Positions 19,268 through 30,729 are shown, counted from the stretch's first letter. The stretch is 64,000 nucleotides of DNA from an uncultured Candidatus Pelagibacter sp. (GCA_905616455.1 CAJQSW010000014.1:1-64000); one strand, 5' to 3'. Numbers and translations are program-made. Notes: generated by a model from the letters alone, not told the origin.

Positions 19268-20003
19268 CTATTTTTATAAAAAAGCTCTATCAAATATTTA
19301 CAAGAAACCATCTGAAGTTTCTGAGGTTACTTCTCAAATTATATATGGCGAAAAATTCAAAGTTTTATCAAAAAATAAAAATTGGTTAAAAATAAAAACA
19401 TCATTCGATAATTATATTGGTTACATTAGGGATAAAAATTATTCAAGTGATCATAGTCCTACACATAAAATATTGAGTTTAAAGGCTAATATCTTTAATA
19501 AACAAAAAAATAAAACAAAATATTTTTTGCCATTTGCATCAAAGATTTCAATTATTCAAGAAAATAAAAAGTTTGTTGAATTTGAAAAAAATAAATGGAT
19601 TTTAAAAAAAAATATTAAAAAAATTAATCATATAGAAAAAGACTACTTAAAAGTATTAAAATTATTTTTGAGAATTAAATACGTTTGGGGTGGTAAAACT
19701 TATAAAGGAATAGATTGCTCAGCTATTTTACAATTATTCTATTATTATAATAATATTTTTTATCCAAGAGATACAAAAGATCAATTAAGATATTCAAAAA
19801 GTAATGTTGAAACAAAAACATTTAAAAAAGGTGATGTTTTATTTTGGGAGGGACATGTTGCAATTTGTATTAATGCCAAAAAACTAATCCACGCATATGG
19901 ACCTGAAAAAAAAGTTTTAATTATGTCTATAACAAAGACAATAGATAGAATTGAAAGAACAACAAAATTAATAGTAAAAAGAGTATCTTCTATAAAATTT
20001 TAA
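19257..20003 (+). CDS. NlpC/P60 (C40) family peptidase with N-terminal SH3-like region
   Basis: This 248-aa protein starts at GTG (19257). Two SH3-like stretches fill about residues 1-120. The C-terminal C40 domain has Cys154 in YKGIDCSAIL, His200 in WEGHVAI, and His212 in IHAYG as catalytic residues. No signal peptide is visible, so it is probably cytoplasmic. Cytosolic relatives split gamma-D-Glu/meso-DAP bonds of muropeptides, a fit with the AmpG-like importer it overlaps. Specificity is inference. It converges with the prephenate dehydrogenase gene and shares the TTAA stop. Confidence 0.88.
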   Translation: MKNSYFYKKALSNIYKKPSEVSEVTSQIIYGEKFKVLSKNKNWLKIKTSFDNYIGYIRDKNYSSDHSPTHKILSLKANIFNKQKNKTKYFLPFASKISIIQENKKFVEFEKNKWILKKNIKKINHIEKDYLKVLKLFLRIKYVWGGKTYKGIDCSAILQLFYYYNNIFYPRDTKDQLRYSKSNVETKTFKKGDVLFWEGHVAICINAKKLIHAYGPEKKVLIMSITKTIDRIERTTKLIVKRVSSIKF

Positions 20004-20896
20004 CTTCTACCAAAATCTGGTTTATTAATATCTTGTTTTAATTTAATTATTTTTTTTCTAACTTTCTTGGTATCAGCTAATTTTTTAATAATAGATTTAT
20101 TATTTTTAGATTGAATATCATTTTTAAATGAAAGTAAATTTTTAATAAATAAATCAATAACCTTTGTAATATTTTTTTGATTATTAAAAAATATGTCTCT
20201 CCACATAATTTCATTGGATGCTGCAATTCTTGAAAAATCTCTTAAGCCACCCGCACTAAATTTAATTAATTCAAATCTTTGTTGTTTTTCAAAGTCTGTT
20301 GCAGTTTTAACTAAATTATATGCAATTAAGTGAGGTAAATGACTTGTCATAGAAAAGACCGTGTCATGTTTTTTAGAGTCCATAATTGCAACTCTAGAAC
20401 CAATTTTTTTCCAAAACTTACTTAGTACCCGAAGGTGTTTCCCATTAGTGTTTCTTTCTTTTATTAATATACACCACTTATTATGGAATAAATTTTTTAC
20501 ACCATGTTCAGGACCACTAACTTCTGATCCTGCTATAGGATGGCTAGACGTCCAAAAGATTCCTTTTTTTAATTTCTTTTTAATTAATTCCATAGATTTT
20601 TCTTTAGATGAACCAACATCTGTAATGATAGTTTTTGGTAAGAGGTATTTATTTATTTTTAAAATTATTTTTTCATACTCACTCAATGGGGTGCAAAATA
20701 TTATCAAATCTACATTTGGAATAATTTTTTTGAAATCACTTGTAACTTCACAAGATAATTTTAATTTTTTAATTTTTATAATATTTAACTTAGATTTTTC
20801 ATAAATAAATATTTTTTTTGCTATTTTTTTATCTACTATTGATCGTAATAATGAAGATCCAATTAAACCACATCCTATAATTAGAATATTTTTCAT
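20000..20896 (-). CDS. tyrA: Prephenate/arogenate (cyclohexadienyl) dehydrogenase
   Basis: This 298-aa NAD(P)-dependent enzyme oxidatively decarboxylates prephenate or arogenate in tyrosine synthesis. The Rossmann start ILIIGCGLIGSSLLRS, the segment SSHPIAGSEVSGPEHG and SMTSHLPHLIAY (with a catalytic His) are diagnostic. It follows hisC by two bases. The hisC-tyrA-metX neighbourhood is a common alphaproteobacterial arrangement. It may use either substrate; that cannot be told from the sequence. Confidence 0.94.
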   Translation of the reverse strand: MKNILIIGCGLIGSSLLRSIVDKKIAKKIFIYEKSKLNIIKIKKLKLSCEVTSDFKKIIPNVDLIIFCTPLSEYEKIILKINKYLLPKTIITDVGSSKEKSMELIKKKLKKGIFWTSSHPIAGSEVSGPEHGVKNLFHNKWCILIKERNTNGKHLRVLSKFWKKIGSRVAIMDSKKHDTVFSMTSHLPHLIAYNLVKTATDFEKQQRFELIKFSAGGLRDFSRIAASNEIMWRDIFFNNQKNITKVIDLFIKNLLSFKNDIQSKNNKSIIKKLADTKKVRKKIIKLKQDINKPDFGRS

Positions 20897-20898
20897 AA

Positions 20899-21981
20899 TT
20901 AATTAAATATAACCTTAATTTCTTTGATAAATTTTGCGTTCTCTTTTTTAGATCCAATTGTTAATCTTAATTTGTTTTTAATATTATATCCATCTTCTGT
21001 GGATCTTAATATAATTCCTTTTGATTGTAGTTTGTTAAAAACATAATCAGCTGAAAATTTACATTTATCAAAATTTAGTAATAAGAAATTAGCTGTTACT
21101 TCGTTTGAAAAAATATTTATTTTTTCTAAAGTGTTTCTGACTTGATTTGCTTCTGTAATATTATGCTTTACAGATAGATTAATAAAATTTTTATCTTTTA
21201 AAGCTTCTGTTGCTGCAATTTGTGCGAGTTGGTTTACATTAAATGGTGGTTTAATTAAATTCATTGCATTAATAATTTTTTTTGAACCATAACCCCAACC
21301 AACTCTTAAAGAGGCTAATCCATAAATTTTAGAAAATGTTCTTATTACAACTACATTATCCTTATTTTTAAATAGATCTAGGCTTGACTTGTAATCTTTA
21401 TTTTTCATATATTCAAAATACGCATCATCCAAGACTAATAAAATATTTTTTTTTAATTTTTTTCTTAATTCCAATAATTCTAATCTACTTAAATAAGTGC
21501 CTGTTGGATTGTTTGGATTAGCAATAAAAACTATTTTTGTTTTTTTTGTAACTTTTTTGATTATCTCTAACACTGAAACTTTAAAATTTTTTTCTTTTGA
21601 AAAAATAACTTTTGCTCCAACGATTTGTGCATAAATTCTATACATTAAGAAGCTATATTGAGGTACAATCACCTCGTCTGATGGTTTTAAATATAGCTGA
21701 CAAATCATCTGAATTATTTCATCAGACCCTGCTCCACAAATAATCTTATTAAAATCACAATTAAATATATTTGAAATTTCTTTTCTTAAAACTTGGGCTT
21801 TACTGTCTGGATATTTAGACAGGATTAAATTTTTATTATTTAATACTTTCTTAACTTTTGAGCTAACACCTAGTGCTGACTCATTCGCTGATAATTTGAC
21901 GATATTTTTGAGTTTACCTATATTTGATTTTCCTGGTTTATAGGCCTCTATTTTAAATTTTTTAAACTTTGGAACTGTCAT
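20899..21981 (-). CDS. hisC: Histidinol-phosphate/aromatic aminotransferase
   Basis: This fold-type I PLP aminotransferase is 360 aa. It has GAGSDEIIQMICQ, ANPNNPTGTYLS, LDDAYFEYM, RTFSKIYGLASLRVGWG with the PLP Lys, and a C-terminal RLTIGSKKEN. It is named for histidinol-phosphate transamination, but its position upstream of tyrA suggests that it also serves aromatic amino acids, a dual role known for the family. It is divergent from metX across 182 bases. Confidence 0.92.
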   Translation of the reverse strand: MTVPKFKKFKIEAYKPGKSNIGKLKNIVKLSANESALGVSSKVKKVLNNKNLILSKYPDSKAQVLRKEISNIFNCDFNKIICGAGSDEIIQMICQLYLKPSDEVIVPQYSFLMYRIYAQIVGAKVIFSKEKNFKVSVLEIIKKVTKKTKIVFIANPNNPTGTYLSRLELLELRKKLKKNILLVLDDAYFEYMKNKDYKSSLDLFKNKDNVVVIRTFSKIYGLASLRVGWGYGSKKIINAMNLIKPPFNVNQLAQIAATEALKDKNFINLSVKHNITEANQVRNTLEKINIFSNEVTANFLLLNFDKCKFSADYVFNKLQSKGIILRSTEDGYNIKNKLRLTIGSKKENAKFIKEIKVIFN

Positions 21982-22043
21982 TCTATCAATCTTATAAATA
22001 AAATATTAAACTTTCATACAGAATAAATCATTTTTTAAAAAAT

Positions 22044-22072
22044 TTGACATAAGAAATACTATCTAGTACAAA
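22044..22072 (+). promoter_or_regulatory. Promoter of metX-metW
   Basis: A perfect -35 box TTGACA (22044-22049) is followed after 17 bases by TACAAA (22067-22072). The predicted start of transcription is near 22079, at the first stem of the SAM-II element, so the riboswitch would form the 5' end of the mRNA. An A/T palindrome (ttttttaaaaaa, 22031-22042) lies just upstream. Confidence 0.6.
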
Positions 22073-22076
22073 AAAT

Positions 22077-22126
22077 GTGCGCTGATTTAACTGAATTGCG
22101 AGCGCTTAAAAAAAACCGCTAAATAA
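22077..22126 (+). ncRNA. SAM-II riboswitch upstream of metX
   Basis: The element has the hallmark SAM-II sequence: stem gcgct (22079-22083) pairs with agcgc (22101-22105); the conserved GATTTAA loop (22084-22090) lies between, then the ATTGC strand; after an A-rich linker comes the 3' strand cgctaaat. Bases 22098-22100 (gcg) can pair with 22117-22119 (cgc) to close the pseudoknot. SAM-II elements are known ahead of metX in alphaproteobacteria and marine metagenomes. Binding of S-adenosylmethionine should lower expression, probably at translation initiation, although the ATG is about 37 bases downstream and no clear Shine-Dalgarno is visible. Confidence 0.9.
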
Positions 22127-22163
22127 GTTTTTTTATCTCACAATTCAAATTCAGCTATTATTT

Positions 22164-23282
22164 ATGAATAAAAATTTAAACATAAAAAGCATAATAATTG
22201 ATAAACCACTAAAATTAGATTGTGGTCAGACTATTAATAATTTTCCTTTAGCTTATGAGACTTATGGTGCTCTTAACGATAAAAAAGATAATGCTATTTT
22301 AGTCTTTCATGCTTTAACTGGTGATCAATTTGTTTCTGGAATAAACCCAATAACTAAAAAAGATGGTTGGTGGTCATATGCTGTTGGTCCTAATAAGGCT
22401 ATTGATACAAAAAAATATTTTGTGATTTGTGCTAATGTAATTGGTGGATGTTTGGGTTCTTTTGGCCCTAGTAATACTAACACTGAGATAAATAAAGTTT
22501 ATGGAACCACCTTCCCTATTATTACAATAAACGACATGGTAAATGCACAGCACAACCTTTTAGATTTTTTTAAAATTAAAAAATTATTTGCAGTCATGGG
22601 TGGATCTATGGGTGGTATGCAAGTACTACAATTTATAAGTAATTTTCCTGATAAGGCAAAAATAGCAATTCCAATTGCTTGTACTTCTAGTCATTCAGCA
22701 CAAAATATTGCTTTTAACGAACTTGGTAGGCAATCTATAATGGCTGACACTAACTGGTTAAATGGAGACTATGCAAATCAAAATAAAAACCCTGATAAAG
22801 GTTTATCTGTTGCAAGAATGGCTGCTCATATAACTTATTTATCTAAAAATGGTTTACAAGAAAAGTTTGGAAGAAAATTGCAAGAAAGAGATGATTTAAA
22901 ATTTAGTTTTGATGCAGATTTCCAAATAGAAAGTTATTTAAGACATCAAGGCTCTGTATTTGTTGATAGGTTTGATGCCAATAGCTATTTGTACATCACA
23001 AGAGCGATGGATTATTTTGACTTAACCAAAGAATATGGTGGAAATTTATCACAGGCATTTTCTAAAACTCAAACTAAGTTTCTCGTTATATCATTCACTT
23101 CTGATTGGCTATATCCAACGGCTGAAAATAAAGAAATTGTTATAGCTTTAAATGCTATAGGTGCCGACGTCGCATTTGTTGAAATTGAGTCAGATAAGGG
23201 ACACGATTCTTTTCTTCTCAATGTTCCTGAGTTTTTAAACACTTTAAAAGATTATATTAATAATTCGTATTCAAAAAACTAA
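22164..23282 (+). CDS. metX: Homoserine O-acetyltransferase
   Basis: This alpha/beta-hydrolase-fold enzyme of 372 aa activates homoserine for direct sulfhydrylation to homocysteine or methionine. The nucleophile is Ser148 in MGGSMGGMQ, with Asp in TSDWLYP and His in KGHDSFLL completing the triad; HALTGDQF forms part of the oxyanion region. It is controlled by the SAM-II riboswitch ahead of it and is followed after two bases by metW, its usual partner in alphaproteobacteria. Some family members use succinyl-CoA; acetyl specificity is assumed from the family name. Confidence 0.96.
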   Translation: MNKNLNIKSIIIDKPLKLDCGQTINNFPLAYETYGALNDKKDNAILVFHALTGDQFVSGINPITKKDGWWSYAVGPNKAIDTKKYFVICANVIGGCLGSFGPSNTNTEINKVYGTTFPIITINDMVNAQHNLLDFFKIKKLFAVMGGSMGGMQVLQFISNFPDKAKIAIPIACTSSHSAQNIAFNELGRQSIMADTNWLNGDYANQNKNPDKGLSVARMAAHITYLSKNGLQEKFGRKLQERDDLKFSFDADFQIESYLRHQGSVFVDRFDANSYLYITRAMDYFDLTKEYGGNLSQAFSKTQTKFLVISFTSDWLYPTAENKEIVIALNAIGADVAFVEIESDKGHDSFLLNVPEFLNTLKDYINNSYSKN

Positions 23283-23284
23283 AA

Positions 23285-23881
23285 ATGAAACAAGAATTTA
23301 AAATAATCTCAGATTTAATTGAAAAAAATACAAGAGTTTTAGATGTTGGCTGTGGAGATGGAACATTAATGGAATTTTTAAAAAATAATAAAGAAATAGA
23401 CATCAGAGGCATTGAAATTTCTAAAAATAATTCTCAAAAATGTGTAAGCAAAGGTCTTACTGTAATTGAGGGGGATGCCGAGAAAGATCTTTCCCAATTT
23501 CCAGATGGCTCTTTTGATTTTGTGATTTTAAGTCAGACACTTCAAGCTTTCCTAAATCCAGAAATAGTTATTCAGGAACTTTTAAGAGTGGGGAAAAAAG
23601 CTATTGTTACTGTACCAAATTTTGGATTTTGGAAAGTAAGACTTCATTTATTGATCAAAGGAACAATGCCTATTACAAAAAATCTACCTGATGAATGGTA
23701 CAACACTCCAAATCTACATATGTGTACAATTAAAGATTTTTATAACTTTTGTTACGATAGAGAAATTAAATTAGATAAAGCATTAGCACTTCATAATGAA
23801 AAAACCTCTTCTATCAATGAAATAAATCTAAATATTAAAAATCTGTCAGCTGAATTGGGAATCTTTTTAATTAAAAGATAG
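23285..23881 (+). CDS. metW: MetW methionine biosynthesis protein
   Basis: This 198-aa protein has a methyltransferase-like fold, with SAM-binding VLDVGCGDGTLMEFL near residue 20 and family features such as SQTLQAF and VPNFGFWKVRLHLL. MetW associates with MetX and is needed for full activity in several proteobacteria. The gene abuts gloB directly, with no intervening base. Confidence 0.95.
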   Translation: MKQEFKIISDLIEKNTRVLDVGCGDGTLMEFLKNNKEIDIRGIEISKNNSQKCVSKGLTVIEGDAEKDLSQFPDGSFDFVILSQTLQAFLNPEIVIQELLRVGKKAIVTVPNFGFWKVRLHLLIKGTMPITKNLPDEWYNTPNLHMCTIKDFYNFCYDREIKLDKALALHNEKTSSINEINLNIKNLSAELGIFLIKR

Positions 23882-24601
23882 ATGAAAATTCAAATAATTC
23901 CTTGTCTACAAGATAACTATTCTTACTTGATAATTGATAGAAAAAATAATACCGCATGCGTAATTGACCCTAGTGAAGCTGATCCTATTATTGAATATTT
24001 AGAAAATAATAAGATTAAATTAAAGTTTATATTAAATACACATCACCATTATGATCATGTTGGTGGAAATAAAAAATTAAAAGAAAAATATGGAGCAAGT
24101 GTTGTTGGGTACGTGGGAGACAAACAAAGAATTCCTGAAATAGATATATTGCTTAATGATCAAGAAACTTGGATACATAAAAATTTTGAAGCTAAGATAA
24201 TCTATATTCCAGGACACACTCTTGGTCACATATGTTTTTACTTTTATAAAGAAAAATCAGTTTTTACTGGTGATACTCTTTTTTCTTTAGGATGTGGAAG
24301 GATATTTGAAGGTACATACTCTCAGATGTTTGATTCTTTAATGAAATTAAAGGAGCTACCAGAAGACACTAAGGTTTATTGTGGTCACGAATATACCAAA
24401 AAAAATTCAGATTTTTGCTTAACTCATGATGCAAATAATGATAATCTCAAATCTAAGGTACATCGTATAGATGCAAAGTTAAAAAATGGTCTACCCACTA
24501 TTCCATCAACTATTAAGGATGAATTAGAGTGTAATATTTTCCTTAGGTCTAACAATGTGAAAACCTTTTCAAAATTAAGGGATTTAAAGGATAATTTCTA
24601 A
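23882..24601 (+). CDS. gloB: Hydroxyacylglutathione hydrolase (glyoxalase II)
   Basis: This 239-aa metallo-beta-lactamase-fold enzyme has the metal motif THHHYDH at residues 53-59, IPGHTLGHICFY, FTGDTLFSLGCGR and YCGHEYT. It hydrolyses S-D-lactoylglutathione to lactate in methylglyoxal detoxification. It is the last gene of the metX-metW-gloB unit; placement next to metW recurs in alphaproteobacteria. Confidence 0.95.
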   Translation: MKIQIIPCLQDNYSYLIIDRKNNTACVIDPSEADPIIEYLENNKIKLKFILNTHHHYDHVGGNKKLKEKYGASVVGYVGDKQRIPEIDILLNDQETWIHKNFEAKIIYIPGHTLGHICFYFYKEKSVFTGDTLFSLGCGRIFEGTYSQMFDSLMKLKELPEDTKVYCGHEYTKKNSDFCLTHDANNDNLKSKVHRIDAKLKNGLPTIPSTIKDELECNIFLRSNNVKTFSKLRDLKDNF

Positions 24602-24612
24602 CTTATTCGGAC

Positions 24613-24640
24613 TTGACTATAATAGGCTCGAGACTATATT
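24613..24640 (+). promoter_or_regulatory. Promoter of the rplU-rpmA-obgE operon
   Basis: TTGACT (24613-24618) and TATATT (24635-24640) are spaced by 16 bases in the 65-base gloB-rplU gap. The predicted leader is about 20 bases. Confidence 0.5.
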
Positions 24641-24666
24641 GCTGCTTATAAAAAATAGATTAAACA

Positions 24667-25083
24667 ATGTCATACGCAATCATACAAACAGGTGGAAAAC
24701 AGTACAAAGTAAAGGCTGGAGAAATACTTAAAATCGAGAGATTAGAAGATTCTAAAGTTGAAACTAAAATAGAATTTAAAGAAATCCTCGCGTATGGAGA
24801 TGATAAAACAATAGAAGTTGGTTCACCAACTGTTGAGGGTGCAAAAGTTGAGGCTGACCTTGTTGAAAATGGTAAAAACAGAACAATACTAATCTTCAAG
24901 AAAAGAAGAAGACAAAATTCAAGAAGAAAAAATGGTCATAGACAACAATACTCATTAATTAGAATTAGTAAAATTTTTTCAAAAGATGGGAAAGTTTTAG
25001 CTGAAGCAGAAAAAATGGTTAAACCAAATAAAAAAATTGAAAAAGTGGAAGCTAAAATAGAAGCAGAAGCGATAAGTAAATAG
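24667..25083 (+). CDS. rplU: 50S ribosomal protein L21
   Basis: The N-terminus SYAIIQTGGKQYKVKAGEIL and the RRRQNSRRKNGHRQQYSLIRI segment are diagnostic of L21. At 138 aa it is longer than the usual 103, with a charged Lys/Glu-rich C-terminal tail of about 35 residues, as seen in some alphaproteobacteria. First gene of the L21-L27-ObgE unit. Confidence 0.97.
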   Translation: MSYAIIQTGGKQYKVKAGEILKIERLEDSKVETKIEFKEILAYGDDKTIEVGSPTVEGAKVEADLVENGKNRTILIFKKRRRQNSRRKNGHRQQYSLIRISKIFSKDGKVLAEAEKMVKPNKKIEKVEAKIEAEAISK

Positions 25084-25086
25084 ATT

Positions 25087-27450
<2,364 letters not shown>

Positions 27451-27451
27451 A

Positions 27452-28702
27452 ATGAGTCGATATATGAATTTAATAGGGCAAAATGCTAAAAAAGCATCTC
27501 TTGAAAGAGTTAATACTTTGTTAAAAAATAAAATTTTAAAAAGGTATGCCTTATTATTAGATAAAGAAAAAGATTCTATAATTATAGCAAACACAAAAGA
27601 TGTGAAATTTGCTCTAAAAAAAGGATTAAAGAATAATCTAATTGATAGACTAACTATTGACTCAAAAAAATTAGACAATATTAGAAACTCAATAAAAAAA
27701 ATTATCAAACTAAAAGATCCTGTTAATAATATTCTTGAGAAATGGAGTAGGCCCAATGGATTAAAAATTAAAAGAGTGTCTATACCTATTGGTGTTATTG
27801 GGGTTATATATGAAAGTAGACCCAATGTTACTTCAGATGTTGCTGGCTTGTGTTTTAAATCTGGAAATACTGTAATTTTAAAAGGTGGGTCAGAAGCGAT
27901 AAACACTAATAAAGTCTTAGCTAAATTATTTCGAAAAGCTCTCAAAGAAAATGGTGTTAATGAAAATTTTATTCAATTTGTAGATTCTAAAGACAGAAAA
28001 TTAGTTGATTTTATGCTTTCAGAAATGAAAGGTTATATTGATGTAATCATACCTCGTGGAGGAAAAAATTTAGTAAAAAGAGTCCAAGAGTTTTCAGCAG
28101 TACCCATTATTGGACATCTAGAGGGTCTATGCCACACATTTGTTGATAAAGATGCAGACATAAAAATGGCTATAAATATAATTTATAATGCTAAATTAAG
28201 AGATACCAGTATTTGTGGTGCTACCGAAACAATTTTACTTCATGAAAAGATTGTTAAAAAATTTTGTAATCCTATTTTAAAAAAACTTGAAGAAAATAAC
28301 TGTAAAATATATGGAGATCATTTTTTAAACAAACATTATAAAGGTAAAATTTCTATTGCAAAAGAGGTGGACTGGTCTACAGAATACTTAACAACAACAG
28401 TATCTGTAAAGACTGTAAAAAACTGTGAAGAAGCAATCAACCATATTAACCAATATGGAACCATGCATACGGATTCTATAATTACTAAAAATAAAAATAC
28501 TGCTGAAAAGTTTTTAAAAAGTGTTAAAAGCTCAATAGCCATGCATAACACATCCACCCAGTTTGCTGATGGAGGTGAGTTTGGTTTTGGTGGAGAGGTT
28601 GGTATTTCAACAAACACACTTCCTCCAAGAGGTCCTGTAGGTTTGGGGCAACTTATTTCTTACAAATACGAAGTAGTTAGCAATGGCAAAACTAGAAAAT
28701 AA
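27452..28702 (+). CDS. proA: Gamma-glutamyl phosphate reductase
   Basis: This 416-aa enzyme of the aldehyde dehydrogenase fold reduces glutamyl phosphate to glutamate semialdehyde. It has the family segments PIGVIGVIYESRPNVTSD, GGSEAINTN and IIPRGGKNLV, and the catalytic Cys in RDTSICGATET. It forms a unit with proB, and its end overlaps nadD by 20 bases. Confidence 0.97.
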   Translation: MSRYMNLIGQNAKKASLERVNTLLKNKILKRYALLLDKEKDSIIIANTKDVKFALKKGLKNNLIDRLTIDSKKLDNIRNSIKKIIKLKDPVNNILEKWSRPNGLKIKRVSIPIGVIGVIYESRPNVTSDVAGLCFKSGNTVILKGGSEAINTNKVLAKLFRKALKENGVNENFIQFVDSKDRKLVDFMLSEMKGYIDVIIPRGGKNLVKRVQEFSAVPIIGHLEGLCHTFVDKDADIKMAINIIYNAKLRDTSICGATETILLHEKIVKKFCNPILKKLEENNCKIYGDHFLNKHYKGKISIAKEVDWSTEYLTTTVSVKTVKNCEEAINHINQYGTMHTDSIITKNKNTAEKFLKSVKSSIAMHNTSTQFADGGEFGFGGEVGISTNTLPPRGPVGLGQLISYKYEVVSNGKTRK

Positions 28703-29225
28703 GTTGAAATCTCAAAAAATTAGAATTGGTATTTTGGGGGGTACTTTTGATCCTGCTCATAAAGGGCATTTGGAGATATCCTTGCAAGCTAAAAAAAGAT
28801 TTAAACTAAAAAATATTATCTGGGCAATTACAAAACAAAATCCATTTAAGAATGAAAGTAGCTCTAGCTTAAGAAGTAGAACGCAGTTTGCTAAAAAATT
28901 AATAGGCAAAAATGCTTTTATTAAAGTTAAATTTTATGAGGATAAAATAACCTCTAATAGAACAATTAATTTAATCGAACATTTAAATAATAAAAAAAAA
29001 TTTGAAATATATTTCATTATGGGTGCCGACAATCTTATTAACTTTCATAAATGGTATAAATGGAAGTCTATTATAAAGAAGTGCAATATTCTTGTATTTG
29101 ATCGTCAAGGCTATAAAGCTAAATCTTTAAAGTCAGTGACTTTTAATGGGACAAATAAAAAAAACCTAACATTTATCAATTTTAAAAAGGTCAATATTTC
29201 ATCTTCTCAATTAAGAAAAATTTGA
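28683..29225 (+). CDS. nadD: Nicotinate-nucleotide adenylyltransferase
   Basis: This 180-aa nucleotidyltransferase makes deamido-NAD. The N-terminal GILGGTFDPAHKGHLEIS carries the HxGH-type motif, and FIMGADNLINFHKW and the terminal ISSSQLRKI match the family. It starts within proA (20-base overlap). The same neighbourhood of nadD with rsfS is widespread in bacteria. Confidence 0.95.
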   Translation: MAKLENKLKSQKIRIGILGGTFDPAHKGHLEISLQAKKRFKLKNIIWAITKQNPFKNESSSSLRSRTQFAKKLIGKNAFIKVKFYEDKITSNRTINLIEHLNNKKKFEIYFIMGADNLINFHKWYKWKSIIKKCNILVFDRQGYKAKSLKSVTFNGTNKKNLTFINFKKVNISSSQLRKI

Positions 29226-29242
29226 TAAGGTTTATTTAATTA

Positions 29243-29593
29243 ATGCAAAAAAATAAAGATCTCAAAAGCATCATATTAGATACTCTGGATTCCAATAAAG
29301 CTTTAGATATAATTTCCATCGACCTTAAAAATAAAAGTTCCATGGCAGACTATATGATTATAGCTAGCGGAACCTCTTCAAGACATATTCAAGCTTTATC
29401 AGAGCAAGTATTAGAAAAACTAAAAACTAATGGAGTTAAAAATTCTAAGATAGAAGGAAAAGAAAGTTTAGATTGGAAATTAGTTGATGGTATTGATTTA
29501 ATTGTTCATATTTTTAATCCTGATAAAAGAAAATTTTATGAGCTTGAAAAAATATGGTCAGAACTAATTCCTAAAGAAAAAGTAATGATATAA
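29243..29593 (+). CDS. rsfS: Ribosomal silencing factor RsfS
   Basis: This 116-aa protein belongs to the RsfS/Iojap family, recognised by DYMIIASGTSSRHIQAL and GLDWKLVDG-type ESLDWKLVDGIDLIVHIF. It binds L14 on the free 50S subunit and blocks subunit joining when growth slows. The gene rlmH, which usually follows, is not here; ctpA comes next. Confidence 0.95.
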   Translation: MQKNKDLKSIILDTLDSNKALDIISIDLKNKSSMADYMIIASGTSSRHIQALSEQVLEKLKTNGVKNSKIEGKESLDWKLVDGIDLIVHIFNPDKRKFYELEKIWSELIPKEKVMI

Positions 29594-29598
29594 ATCTT

Positions 29599-30729
29599 AT
29601 GAAAAAATTATTATTTTTTATCACCATATCTTTATTTTTTTTTGAAAAAAGTTTTTCTGAAAATTCTGATATATATAAAAAAATAGACTTATTTGGTGAA
29701 GTCCTTGAAAAAATTAATAAAGAGTATGTTGATGAGGTAGACCAGTCCAAAAGTATGGATGCTGCAATAAATGGATTACTGCAATCTCTAGATCCCTACT
29801 CTGCATATATGACTCCTGAAAGTTTTGAAGGTATGCAAACTGAAACGAGTGGTAAGTTTGGTGGTCTTGGGATTGAGGTTGGCATGGAGTCAGGTGTTGT
29901 AAAAGTAATCTCTCCTATAGATAATACACCAGCTTCAAGAGCAGGATTAAAAGCAGGAGATTACATTGTAAAAATTGACGGTGTGCAGGTGCAAGGTAAA
30001 TCATTAATGGATGCTGTTGATTTAATGAGAGGGCTTGTTGGATCTAGTATTGAAATAACCGTTAGAAGACGTGGTGTTAAGAAAGCGCTGATCTTTAATA
30101 TAACAAGAGAAATTATTCAGGTTCAATCAGTTAAGTCTGAACTCATTGATAATAGTATTGGCTACATTAGACTAACTTCTTTCAATGAAAATAGTAGTAA
30201 ACAAATTAAAGAGAAAGTTAAAAAACTAAATAAAAATAAAAATTTAAAAGCTTATATTTTAGATTTAAGAAATAACCCTGGCGGTTTACTTTCTCAGGCA
30301 ATTAAAATTTCAGACTTCTTTTTAGAAAATGGTGAGATTGTATCAACTAAAAGTCGAACAGTTTCAGAGAACAGAAAATGGTTTGCTAAAAAAGGTGATA
30401 TAACTGGAGGTATGACACTAATAGTACTTATTAATTATGGTTCAGCTTCTGCATCAGAAATAGTTGCTGGTGCATTAAAAGATCACAAAAGAGCAATTAT
30501 ACTTGGAGAAAATAGCTATGGAAAAGGTTCAGTTCAATCAATAATTCCTTTAAAAAATAGAGGTGCCATCAGATTAACTATTGCAAAATATTACCTTCCT
30601 TCAGGGAAATCTATTTCTAAAGTAGGTGTAACACCTGATATTGAAATTGCAGAAGGATCAGAAGACTTTAAGTTTAACACTGAAACAGATAATCAACTAA
30701 AATTTGCTTTAAAGCTACTCAACGGATAA
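29599..30729 (+). CDS. ctpA: Carboxy-terminal processing protease CtpA (S41 family)
   Basis: This 376-aa secreted or periplasmic protease starts with a signal peptide (about residues 1-20: KKLLFFITISLFFFEKSFS). A PDZ domain spans about 90-160 (GLGIEVGMESG; SPASRAGLKAGD-like). The catalytic Ser is in YGSASASEIVAGAL and the Lys in SYGKGSVQSI. It trims or degrades envelope proteins and, in relatives, regulates peptidoglycan hydrolases. It follows rsfS by five bases and abuts rppH directly. Confidence 0.95.
   Translation: MKKLLFFITISLFFFEKSFSENSDIYKKIDLFGEVLEKINKEYVDEVDQSKSMDAAINGLLQSLDPYSAYMTPESFEGMQTETSGKFGGLGIEVGMESGVVKVISPIDNTPASRAGLKAGDYIVKIDGVQVQGKSLMDAVDLMRGLVGSSIEITVRRRGVKKALIFNITREIIQVQSVKSELIDNSIGYIRLTSFNENSSKQIKEKVKKLNKNKNLKAYILDLRNNPGGLLSQAIKISDFFLENGEIVSTKSRTVSENRKWFAKKGDITGGMTLIVLINYGSASASEIVAGALKDHKRAIILGENSYGKGSVQSIIPLKNRGAIRLTIAKYYLPSGKSISKVGVTPDIEIAEGSEDFKFNTETDNQLKFALKLLNG

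Noticed and set aside
20361..20804. A 147-codon open frame on the plus strand opposite tyrA
   Set aside because: It shadows the prephenate dehydrogenase gene, is rich in Phe/Ile/Leu as expected for the complement of Lys/Asn-rich sequence, and has no support.
24602..24666. Repeated actata segments as a regulator site before rplU
   Set aside because: The two copies overlap the -35/-10 promoter boxes and are short enough to be chance in AT-rich sequence.
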